From assembly GCA_918026815.1 (NCBI GenBank), contig CAKJVC010000083.1:248001-312000 (forward strand): a stretch of 64,000 nt of DNA, in the 5' to 3' direction. Both the position numbers and the translations under genes were made by a program. Below are positions 21,070 to 30,674 of the stretch, piece by piece. Source of the stretch: Chalara sp. BL73 (Eukaryota; Ascomycota; Leotiomycetes; Helotiales). The notes below the pieces were generated by a model. That model saw only the letters and a program-made list of their open reading frames with translations. It was not told the DNA's origin and made no database searches. How positions within the stretch are numbered: the first letter of the stretch is position 1; each line of letters opens with the position of its first letter.

Positions 21070-22944
21070 TTAGACAATACTAATCTCAACCTCCTTCACA
21101 CCGTCTTGACGGACTTGTCCCTCCATTAGCCCGTTAACTATGCAATCCCCAATAAGCTCGTATGCCTCGGATGCATGTATCCTACGTAAAAGGAATGGCG
21201 TCCTCGCCTGAGGAAAAATCACTAAGTCGTCACCGGCCACAGTATCCGGCGGTGCTGCTCCAAACATTCTATTCTCCAGAGTTATGCCTATGCGATCACG
21301 ACTTAGGTCCAGATTTGGCGGCCTACTTGCTGGAGTGTCGTCGACTCGAACTAAAGAGTTCTGGCCGAGATCGGGAAGCTCCGGAAGAACGGACTGAACC
21401 TTTGATACTTGTACACCGCGTATCCGGAGTGTGTGACCGATAACATTTATAGGCTCTGTATCAGATGATTTCCAAGAGCCAGCCTTGAAGCCTGTCGCGC
21501 GGAAAAGAGGCTTGTAAAGCGCAGGGATACGCCAATCTGGGACCCAGGATGGGATGTCTTTGGGTACATAACCCGCGGATTCCCCTATCCCTGCTGAATG
21601 GGATAGTCGAAATGCACCAGCGCAATGAAGGATGTCGAACGGGAACAAAGACCTAAGGGCCGACGAGGCAAAATTGATATAAGTCTTCGATGTGGGAATG
21701 GTATAGTTGGCACTGAATGTGATCACGCTTGGTATTCGCGATTTCTCTCCTAGGACCCGTCCCTGTCCCGAAAATCTTAATCCTGGGAGCCACGACCTAG
21801 AGTGAATAGTATCATTGCCATCATCGGGCTGAACATCGCTGGCAATACCGATGTAGGCGAAGATCCTGTCCCGATCATCACTACATTGGGCGTGCTGGAA
21901 CTTTAGTAGTAGGGATATGATGTTAAACCACTTCGCACCGGACCTCTTCAGCCCTCGGAATTGGATAATAGTTTCTGCAATGTTTTTATCGACCCTGGTG
22001 AGCTCAGATGCTAGTGGCTCTCGTCCCAATTGTCCCATAAGAAATTCCCACGGGACCTCGTTCTCCTGGCTGTTTCCTTGAACGGGAAGATGAACCTGAA
22101 CCTCGGAGGCTGCCAAAAGCTCCTGAACAACCTGGGCAAGGTTAGCAAGAAGCAGATGGGACTTACAAATGACACATACCCATCTTCGAGAGAACCAATT
22201 GCTTTCCAGCCAGTTGGACACACCAAATCGGTCACTGAGGAAGACATGAACCAATTTGGCACGTCGGTAAATCTTTGCCATGTGCTGAACTTGTTGACTT
22301 CGTTCCTGGATGTCTTGTTGATTGATGCAAATGGCATCAATCCAAAGCCCAGTCATTGTTTGAAAGTCATAATCTCGGTCCCAGGGTCCGTACAAGGAAC
22401 GTCGCAAGCGAATTAGAATATCATACAGTCGAGGCGTAATCCTTAGATGAGAGCTGGCATCATCACAGAAGAGGTACTCAGTGAACTCAGCGGGTCCCCA
22501 GACGTATGATACAGCTTGGAATGACATTTTTGCCGAGACATCTTGAAAGCGGACAGTGCTGATGTGGCATTGCAGTGGATCATCATCTGAGGCTTGATTG
22601 AGCCTTAGTAGACGGATGCTCCCTGACGGGAGAGGATCATATCGATATGGGACATAACGGGCGCGTTCAAGCGCTCCTAGGTCTTTCGAGGGCCGCTTTC
22701 TGGAATGGGACCAGTCAACAGTCTCATATGGCGCAAGCCGGCGATCTAAACGAAGAATCTTTGCATTGAGAGCTTTCCAATATCTCTTGTTAACATTACT
22801 ACGCGATTTTCCAGAAGGCTCGGATCGCTTCGAATTTTGGGCGCGCTGCACCTTCTTAGCACATCTATACTTGCGAGTCTCCACTGCTTCCCGTGCCTTA
22901 TCCTTCGCTAATTCCTTTCGCAGGTCTGCAATCTGTTCTGCCAT
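21070..22944 (-). CDS. HET-domain protein
   Basis: A heterokaryon-incompatibility protein. It has a basic, coiled-coil-like N-terminus (MAEQIADLRKELAKDKAREA), then the HET domain with AVSYVWG (~143-149), LWIDAICINQQDIQERSQQV (~197-215) and the SRRW...VVQEL motif. The HET module induces cell death in fungal non-self recognition. The C-terminal ~350 residues have the usual WVPDWRIP block and a regulatory-like tail. The frame is open throughout, but 22132-22179 looks like a 48-bp intron (GTATGT, TTGCTAAC branch, CCCAG). Removing it restores the family motif SRRW-VVQELLAA and gives 608 rather than 624 aa. The start at 22944 gives the longest sensible protein. It is convergent with the Ty3 remnant. 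Confidence 0.85.
   Translation of the reverse strand: MAEQIADLRKELAKDKAREAVETRKYRCAKKVQRAQNSKRSEPSGKSRSNVNKRYWKALNAKILRLDRRLAPYETVDWSHSRKRPSKDLGALERARYVPYRYDPLPSGSIRLLRLNQASDDDPLQCHISTVRFQDVSAKMSFQAVSYVWGPAEFTEYLFCDDASSHLRITPRLYDILIRLRRSLYGPWDRDYDFQTMTGLWIDAICINQQDIQERSQQVQHMAKIYRRAKLVHVFLSDRFGVSNWLESNWFSRRWVCVICKSHLLLANLAQVVQELLAASEVQVHLPVQGNSQENEVPWEFLMGQLGREPLASELTRVDKNIAETIIQFRGLKRSGAKWFNIISLLLKFQHAQCSDDRDRIFAYIGIASDVQPDDGNDTIHSRSWLPGLRFSGQGRVLGEKSRIPSVITFSANYTIPTSKTYINFASSALRSLFPFDILHCAGAFRLSHSAGIGESAGYVPKDIPSWVPDWRIPALYKPLFRATGFKAGSWKSSDTEPINVIGHTLRIRGVQVSKVQSVLPELPDLGQNSLVRVDDTPASRPPNLDLSRDRIGITLENRMFGAAPPDTVAGDDLVIFPQARTPFLLRRIHASEAYELIGDCIVNGLMEGQVRQDGVKEVEISIV
22132..22179 (-). other. 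Frame-preserving intron inside the HET gene
   Basis: Exactly 48 bp with GTATGT donor, GCTAAC branch and CCCAG acceptor, and no stop codon in frame. Its removal joins SRRW to VVQEL, as in other HET proteins. Confidence 0.75.
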
Positions 22945-23594
22945 TCCTATTCCTATATATGGGTCGGCGACGTTGATTGCGCTTGATCGTACAGCACTTG
23001 CAAAACATGGCTATTTAGGCAACAATTCTAATATGGCCAATGATATGACGGTGTTGGATAAGAGAGATAACCGAGATCCCGTGACAAGTCCTACCTACAT
23101 TATATCTGAAGTTATATTAAATCTATATTCTATATCTATATTCTATATATAGATATATATCTATATATGTAGGAAGTAGCGGTTTACGGATCCGCGTATG
23201 ACTCATCAGGTCACGTGGTTCGCACAACCCCACATTTGTAGAATCTAGAGTAACGTAATCCACAAGCAAGTGGTTAACACAAGCGTGTAATGACGCAAGG
23301 AACCACGGGCTAGAATAGAGGCATACGGGAGTGCGTACAATAGGCTGATAGTGATTGCCTTATCAGTGAACGAGTTAGTATCATAGTATTTAGTAATATC
23401 AAGTCTCGAGACATATAAGATCGATTTTTTGATACTACGTGTTACAGCTCTAGCTATACTCGGGGAGTACAGGGTTGAATAAAAGATCTAGTCCGAAGGG
23501 TGGGTCTGGGAAGAAGTAGGTATATCACGGATACGGAGAATAGATCCCAATAACTAAGTATAAGAATACTATTTTGAGTTGAGCACGAAGCTCC
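22945..23594. other. AT-rich intergenic with repeat fragments
   Basis: 23130-23175 is an AT dinucleotide-like run (ATATATCTATATA). 23300-23380 matches 42440-42530 in reverse (TAGAATAGAGGCATA, AATAGGCTGATAGTGATTGC). 23385-23445 matches 38870-38955 in reverse (AGTCTCGAGACATAT). No gene seen. Confidence 0.45.
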
Positions 23595-23712
23595 TGTCAC
23601 GGCACGCGCTGTGGATCTACAGATACAGAGGGCAACGGTGGTATCATACGAGAATCTATAGCTGAGGAAGGAAGAGGAGCTCGAGGAGAGCAGGCTATAT
23701 ATACACGAGGCG
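23595..23712 (-). repeat. LTR family G, truncated
   Basis: TGTCACGGCACGCGCTGTGG ... GCTATATATACACGAGG is the reverse complement of the 3' part of the LTR at 20652-20825. Confidence 0.75.
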
Positions 23713-23999
23713 CTCCCTGAACCGGAGATTCTTCAGGCAGGGGTGGGGGATATTGCGGGGTAAAACAGCAGCGCAACAGTTTCGAGGGTTTGTTTTTTTG
23801 ATTTCATTCTTTCTTTTTGTGACTCTAGATATCGCTTCGAATGTTAAATTCCAACTGCTCTTGAAGTGTTGGATTGGTAAAAGCGAAAAGCTGGACGACT
23901 CATCAAATCCTTAACCTGTGAGCAAGTTCTCGAATCGATAGAATGGCGGCGGCCGATGTCTTCCCTCAGCTTTTACTACTTTTTGCACCCCAACTCAAA

Positions 24000-24560
24000 T
24001 GCGGCTTCCTAATCCTCCCCGCCATTTTGCTTTCCTTAACCCAGTACGCAGGTCCTGCGAGAGCATAATCGAAAATCGCCAACCCCGTCCCTGGCTGGCC
24101 CCCGAATAATCAATCGTAAGCTTTTGGGCCTGCGGTCTATCTCCAGCATCATGAAATTCCAGAACATCAAGAGGAATGTTGCTTTCCGCGTCTACAGCAT
24201 TGATGTCTGCTCCGTGGTTGCGCAGGAACTTGGCTACGATTTCGGAGTATTGGAGACTGATGATGTGGAAGGGTGTAAAAGCGGAAGTGCCATGGTGAGC
24301 ATGGATAAGAGAAGGCCAAGAGCGTGGAAGTATTATATTTCATCAACTTACTTGGTAATGTGTCCCTTCTGCACAGCCACCCCTGCTAAGTCGCAGGAGT
24401 GTTAAACCTGCATTGGGCAGCCCATAAAATTCTTAACTCAATGACAGGTGCTCATAAGGAGGGCGGCCCCAGCCACACCCTTGATTGCGATATTTAGGTG
24501 CGGGGTTGTAGCGTTGAAGCACAGCCGCATCCACTTGCAACATTCCGCTCCAACAACTGG
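24000..24560 (-). pseudogene. Ankyrin-repeat gene fragment
   Basis: The minus strand encodes an ankyrin-type unit: TPFHIISLQYSEIVAKFLRN, HGADINAVDAESNIPLDVL, followed by a C-terminal tail. A second block (AGVAVQKGHITK) lies upstream behind a GTAAGT donor, but no proper acceptor is present and stops interrupt the frame further up. It is probably the 3' end of a lost ankyrin gene. Confidence 0.5.
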
Positions 24561-24751
24561 TAGCGCAAAGTGAGGTGGCTCACAATGAGTTATGCGTGCC
24601 TTATATGTCAGGCCTCAATTTTGCTCCTCCAACCTCCATCTCTATTTTCCGACTTTTAATCTTCAATATCCAACCTTCAACTTTATTATTACTTACATCC
24701 CTACCCACACAACCTCAGCTCGTTATATATACGGCAATTCAAACGAAAGTG

Positions 24752-25780
24752 ATGGATCAAGAGGTCAGCACCCCTCTCTATCCCTACCAACCGCGCTTCA
24801 CTTTCTTCTTTTTCCCCCTTGAAATCCGCAACCAAATCTACTCGCTCGCGCTCATTTTCCCTACCCCAATCATTATCTGGAGTGGCCAATGGGAAAGCTT
24901 AAATATTTCACCCAAAGGATCAAATAGCACAAATTACACAGGCCGCTACCATCGCGTCATCGATCACTCCATCAAAACAGCATCTCTCCAGCAGCTCGCT
25001 TTCAACCTGCTTGTCGCACACCCAACTATTGCCCAAGAAGCTGCTTTTGTGTTTTACAATAAAAACACGTTTGCATTCCAGGGAGAGCATAATTGGGATC
25101 CGATCGTTAAGTGGTTATGCCAGATTGGAGAGAAGAATCGAAATATTCTAACAAATATTGAGATCGATGGAAGTAAACCCGATATGGTGTGGCAGCGTGC
25201 CGGTGGTGAGAGAATGTCGCGTGGGCTTACAAAAGAGGAAATCTACCCGAGGAATCCGCATCTCAATACTATAGGCCCTCCATTCAAGGTCGGTCTAGTT
25301 GATAATATCAACCCAGCACTTGAGAAAGTGTTTGAGCTTTTAGGGCGGAGAAAAACAAAGCATCACGTTACAATCACTATGCGAGCCGGTTCATTTTATC
25401 CAGGAACATTACCGCATGATGATGACCAGTATCCCGAGTTGAGTTGGTATGGAATGGAGCTCCCTAACTTAATAGAGAATTTTCGAGCACTCTATGCTCA
25501 AGGGGATCGGAATGAAGGGAAAGACTTAGTGGAGGTGCTTTGGAGTGATAAAACTCACCGGCCATGGTTTATGGAGAACATAGAACGTCTCAAAAAGCTT
25601 GGATGGCAAGCAACTTCATCGCTAGAGGCAGAAGATGAGATTATAGTCAGTACAGAGCCTTGGGATTTCGACCGTGTAATAATGACATACACGCTAAAGA
25701 GGGAAAGATTGGAGGTGCCATTGATGGCTGTGGATCCAAATCCATTCTCATATTTTTATGAACATGTAGATAATAGGTGA
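24752..25780 (+). CDS. Conserved fungal protein, F-box/2EXR-like N-terminus
   Basis: 342 aa without introns. It opens with FFFPLEIRNQIYSLALIFP, the leucine-proline-rich start seen in F-box-like, 2EXR and related fungal families, often followed by cysteine-poor globular regions as here. I chose the ATG at 24752 because upstream codons in the same frame are hydrophobic, low-complexity and UTR-like. There is no signal peptide or TM segment and no catalytic motif. Function unknown. A role as a substrate adaptor is only an analogy with F-box proteins. Confidence 0.65.
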   Translation: MDQEVSTPLYPYQPRFTFFFFPLEIRNQIYSLALIFPTPIIIWSGQWESLNISPKGSNSTNYTGRYHRVIDHSIKTASLQQLAFNLLVAHPTIAQEAAFVFYNKNTFAFQGEHNWDPIVKWLCQIGEKNRNILTNIEIDGSKPDMVWQRAGGERMSRGLTKEEIYPRNPHLNTIGPPFKVGLVDNINPALEKVFELLGRRKTKHHVTITMRAGSFYPGTLPHDDDQYPELSWYGMELPNLIENFRALYAQGDRNEGKDLVEVLWSDKTHRPWFMENIERLKKLGWQATSSLEAEDEIIVSTEPWDFDRVIMTYTLKRERLEVPLMAVDPNPFSYFYEHVDNR

Positions 25781-25924
25781 CAAGGAAAGTGTTGAACAGG
25801 CTAGGTCTAAGGATCATACCTAGCCCATTGGGGAAGTTGTAGGTATGCTTGCGCAAAATGCATACGTACTTTTGCCTTTGATGGTGAATCTACTGACGTA
25901 TGCGTTAGTCGTATGCGATACTCA

Positions 25925-26050
25925 CGTGTGAGTATCACACCTCTATAAGTAGAGAGACTCTCTCCTGTAGTTTAGGTTCTACAATCTTCAGCAATTGACT
26001 CGTTTACCCCATACTCTCCGAAGGCTCCGTGACTCTCTTCTTCTATTTCA
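25925..26050 (+). repeat. Dispersed repeat, copy 2 (pair with 7740)
   Basis: Inverted relative to 7740-7853 (CACCTCTATAAGTAGAG, CCTGTAGTTTAGGTTCTAC). Ends are unclear. It lies between the conserved gene and a family A LTR. Confidence 0.55.
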
Positions 26051-26086
26051 ATAACGGGACTCTCAGCTACCTCGATCCTCACTTCC

Positions 26087-26472
26087 TAACAGCCCAGGTC
26101 GGTTAAAGACGGTTACAGGCTGTAAGCGAACCGTCGGAATAACGAAAGCTAGCCGACAGCCAGCCAAAGGCTTACAGCTACAATAATGGCGTATAGTCTA
26201 GACTATCGTGGGCTCCGATTGATAGAATACTTTTCGGGGATACCGGCCTCTAGAGCTCGGTGGTTCCGTAGGTCAAGGATACAGCACTGCTGAGCACTAT
26301 TATGGGATATAAGGAAGAGCCAGAGTTACCTGGAGGAAGGCAAGCTTGAGTTTTCTTCCCGGATTTGCAAGTATACTTTTGATATCAATATATTACTATT
26401 TCAATTATATCGCCAGTCACGTACTCTTACCTGTTATATTGCAATCCCTCCAGCTGCCCTCTTTCTGTTACA
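26087..26472 (-). repeat. LTR family A copy
   Basis: TAACAGCCCAGGTCGGTT ... CTTTCTGTTACA, about 386 bp in reverse orientation, nearly full length compared with 58448-58835. No target duplication is visible. Confidence 0.8.
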
Positions 26473-26582
26473 CAACGACTTTGCCCCGGCGCTAGCGACG
26501 TTGCGGCAGCGTGTTTAGCGTATGGCCGGGCGGGCAAAAAGCTTCGCGGCGATGCGCTAAACGCCGGCGTTGTTGAAAGGAG

Positions 26583-29500
26583 TCAAAAGCGTGGTGCGGC
26601 GAGGTCCAGTGGAAGTGGCCCAGATCCCCAAGTAGCCCGCCTGCCCCTCGACCTTTGGCTCCTCGGTGTAGGCTTGAGCAAGTAGTCCTCGGCGTCTGCG
26701 GCTCTCTTTTGGTAATTCAGCAACACCTGGTATAAACGGGATGCGCCAATTCGCTCTTTGGCTTCGATGATTAAAAGACTACCCATTATCAGGTCAAGCA
26801 AATCGTGGATAAGAGCCGAGCATTTTTCATCTTCGTGAAGCTGATCTGTCCAGGCAATGACTTTATCTCGCACGGATGCTGTTTCGGCTCCAGAAGGGTC
26901 AGTGGTGATAGTGAAAAAGCAATCATCGTTAATAATATCATTTTCTTGGGTTTGGCCTCGGAAGTTGGCAAACTCTTGAACTTCTGCAGAGCCCTTCAGT
27001 AACCAAGTCAGGAATTCCAAGTAGAGGCAGGCTAGACTCCAAATGTCATAGGCACGTGAAACTGGTCGGCGAAGCGTGTATTCAGGCGCGCCGTAAGTTT
27101 GCCTCCGAAGCTCCATGTCTGGGTTGACATGTCCCGAGTCCTCACTATGAAGCCCCGCTGTGTGGAACCCGGAAAGCTGCAATACCCCCAAATTTCCTCT
27201 CAGAGCCGATGCCTCCTTGAACCAAAGGATATCATCAGGCGTAATACCTCCATGGCGCCAAAAACGTTCTTCTTTGTTGTACCGGAGGCTGAGCTGCCGG
27301 TCCGACAGAGCTGTAATGTGAATCAGCGAAACGGCCCTTGAAATGCCGCAAATCTGTTTCAATGACCAGAGTACAGTAGTTTTATCGAATTTGGGCATTG
27401 GCCTATCGTCCCAGTACTCTCGCAAATTTGAATCTGCATAGCGGAACATCAGATGAAATCTCCCAGTGTATTTGTACGTCGCTAGAAGTTTGATCGTATG
27501 TGGATCGTTGTTCGGCCTCAAAGCTTTCAAAATAGCGATTTCTTGTAAGAACTCTTTTTCGTTGGGCGATGAAAGCTGCTTGACAGCAACCAGCTCTTGA
27601 TTTTCCTGGACGTAAGTTGTCAGATTAGGACGCTAGGGATAACGCATTAGGGTTGCCATACCTCAGACGTGGAGGATTCCCAGAAGTCATGATGTGCTGG
27701 ATGGATAGAAACAGGATACACCTCGCTGAACGCCCCCAACCTCGTCTTATCCCGATCAAGCGTGGGATCGAAGTGCATGAAGGGCAAGATAGTTCTGTCG
27801 TCCAGTTCATAGTGCTCTCCGTACTTGAATACTGGTGCGAGAACCGACCATTGCATCTGATCAAATCTCCTTAGCCTTTCGCCCGACACGCCGTTCAACG
27901 TTTTGATTGCCCCTCCATTCGCACCATGCAAAGTTAATCCTGTCCGACTAGTGGATTTGCTGACGAATGGCAAGTCTCTGTCAGTAATCCCCTCCTTTAT
28001 GAATGAACGAATCATGGCCTTCATTTTACTGCATACAAGTGTGGCATATAATTGTCTTGCAGAAGCACAAATTGTATTCGCCAGTAATACAGCATCCACC
28101 TTTGTAGTCTCTGGTTCTTGAGCTTGAATATCCCTCACCACTGCTGATACTGTGATCAACTCGTTTTGCGAAGATATAGGAAGAAAATAATAATTTTGAT
28201 GTCGAACGGGCACTTGTGCTTCCTCCAGTTGATTTTTGAGCGACTCCTTAGACTGGCCCGAATCATCAACCAAACCAATGTCTGAGTCGGTGCCACCATC
28301 TGTAAGAGGTAACTTCTCCGATATCCAGTAGCCTAACGCAAGTTGCTTTACTGAATCGCCTGCTATGCTCTGTACGCTTGCCATGGCATCTTCTGTTAAT
28401 TTAGGGTGTGACGACTGGCTCGTGCTAAGCGCGTCTTCCTCTCTATAATCCAGCGGAGGTAATCCTCCTTCTCCTGAGGACCTCGACGATGAAGCTGCTG
28501 CGTCTTGCGAATTTGTGCGCTCTGAGCCATCCCCGAAATATTGATTATCTTTGAAATGAGTTTTGTAGTTTCCATCATCTTCCGAGTCAGCTCCACTCTC
28601 GCTGGAGTTGAGAGGCAAAGACTTTGGACCCCATGGCAAAGACCTCAAAGAGAAAGCATGCACTTCCTGTGCAATGTGGTCAAGAAGGTGAGCTGCATTT
28701 CCACCTTGGACGGGGCAGAGAGGACATGCTTCAATATGTGTTGGCACCGAGCGGGACCATGCAGAAACCAAGGCAGGTATCTGGCTGCTCTTGATGCTAG
28801 GTTGATGCTTTTGCTTAATGTGAGTAGTAAATTCACTCTCTTCGTCGAACGGTGGGCGCGGATCTGCTTGATTACAGGCAAAGCAGATCCAATGTCTTTT
28901 GCTACTGTGGTCCTTGTTCATGTGATCAATCCAACTCTGACGGCTTAGATAAAGTTCCATTTCGCAGGGGCAATCGTCGAGAATGCAGGTATACGGCAGA
29001 ATATCTGCTACAAGATGTTTTCTTCCCCGAATCATCAGCAAGTTGCAGAGAGCCTATACTGAAACAAGATACATACTTCCATTTGTTTCCTTGAGCAAAC
29101 TCTTTAGCAAGCGTTTGGCAACAGCATGGACACTTGAATGTACTGCGATTTCCTTGGATAATAGGAGCCTTGGGGTACGTAATACGTGAGCTAGTTGAGG
29201 TAACTCCTGTCATTGACGTTCCTGTAGTCCGATCTTCGGTCAGAGGAATCGGACCCTCAGCTGCTGATGCAGTCGTCGTGCTTTTGGGGGCACTCTCCGA
29301 TGGCTCAGGCTCTATATCTATCTCGACGTTGCGGCGTCTAGTGCTAACAGTTCCCTCAGGTTTAAGCCTAGGCTCATGCTGGTGTGGTCGTGATGAACGA
29401 TCTCCTGTATTTGTTTTGGTAGAATCCGCCAACTTCTCGTCGTGACTTTGCGAATATAGAAAGCGGTTTCGCCGCCGTAAATTAGCTTCGATGAGCCGTG

Positions 29501-30251
29501 ACTGAATCTTGCTTAACCGTGGAGTGTCCAAGGACGGTGATCCCATGTTCTCTAGAGCACATTGCACAAAGACTACGCTGCCTTGTAAGAGGCGAGTATG
29601 AGGAGATCCATCCGGTGAAGGCCGCGCAAGTACAATGATTTCAAGGTGCTTTCGAAACAGTCTCAAGCCAGGACTGAGGTTATCAGGGTCAAAAGCGCCA
29701 TCTGCTTTATGTCGCCGAGCGTGCGAACCAGCTTTGCGAATTGCAATGGTTACTCTTATGATTTGATTCAAGATCGATTCAATGTCTTCCATAGCCTTAA
29801 CTTCCTCGGAAGAGAGTTTCGATTGAAGTTTGACGGCTTGATCTTGTTCATGCAAGAAAAACACTTCGGTAACTTCATTTGGGTACTGCTTTCCATTTGT
29901 GTCGTCCGCTCCCCTGGCTGATAAATCTGTTAGATTCGGGGAGTCAAAGACTTAAGCTAGTAACCCAGTTCCATCCCATAACTCACCTTTTTCTATGGAT
30001 ATTCTTATGAGCACTTCTAGCATGCGAAGAAGGTTAACAACAACGTCTCTTGCTTCCGGGTCTCCGGCAAGTCGTGCATCGAGAGAGCCTTTCCCTCTCG
30101 CAGCAGCGCCAGCGCCGGCCGCCCAAAGATTGAAGTCAGCAAATCGGTTTCGCGCCCACTCATCTTTCCTTAAGCGGGGTACTTCCGTTGCTTTCTTGAA
30201 GCTTTCCCGACAAGATAACGTGGTATCCAAAATGGTAGATGATTGCGACAT
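26583..30251 (-). CDS. C2H2 (AcuF-type) zinc finger-pseudokinase protein
   Basis: Four exons: 29987-30251, 29077-29926, 27662-29021 and 26583-27605, giving 1165 aa in frame. The N-terminal helical part is like other fungal effector-like regulators. A Cys/His-rich region follows (KCPCCCQTL, then LPYTCILDDCP, CFACNQ, ACPLC, HIAQEVHAFSLRSLPW), matching the C2H2 region known from AcuF-like proteins. The C-terminus is a kinase fold with a glycine loop (LGAFSEVY), VAVK lysine and αC Glu. However, the catalytic loop is HGGITPDDILWF (Asp replaced by Gly, ~945) and DFG is SGF (~970), so it should be catalytically dead. It is divergent from the protease gene, with 423 bp between starts, so a shared promoter is possible. 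The intron acceptor at 29022 is AAG, which is unusual. Confidence 0.8.
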
Positions 30252-30674
30252 GGCATTCGCGTTCCGTAGATGGCAGAGAAGTTTCAAAAGTGCGACCTAA
30301 TTCTCAACGCAGAGGCCGATGATGGCAGCAGCCATGCCAGGGCAGCAGGATATCATGGTCGCGACCCTGCAGTCAGCAGAGAGGCGGTGTACTCAAACCC
30401 TTGAAAAGTGGCTGGTTCGATGGCTGTAATAGACGTATTCGTGTGGGAGACCGCCTAAGCGAGCTGAAGTATGGGTTGCAGCGTCGCACGAGGCTGTCTT
30501 GTGATCTTCTCAGACTGCTTTATCGACGGCGGTTAGCATGCCTTGAGAAGTTTAGATACAATTTAAACAAGGCAGCTCTGATGCCAATAATATTCTAGCC
30601 GCACCAAATACGGCGCCCCGAGGGCAACTTGACAGGGACTGTCAATATCTGGTACACTTGCAATCGAGGCAACC
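30252..30674. promoter_or_regulatory. Divergent intergenic region
   Basis: 423 bp separate the two start codons (pseudokinase gene leftward, protease gene rightward). The arrangement would allow co-regulation. No specific factor site could be assigned. Confidence 0.4.

Noticed and set aside
24124..24405. Plus-strand 93-aa frame
   Set aside because: The opposite strand shows an ankyrin motif in register. The plus frame has no recognisable content.
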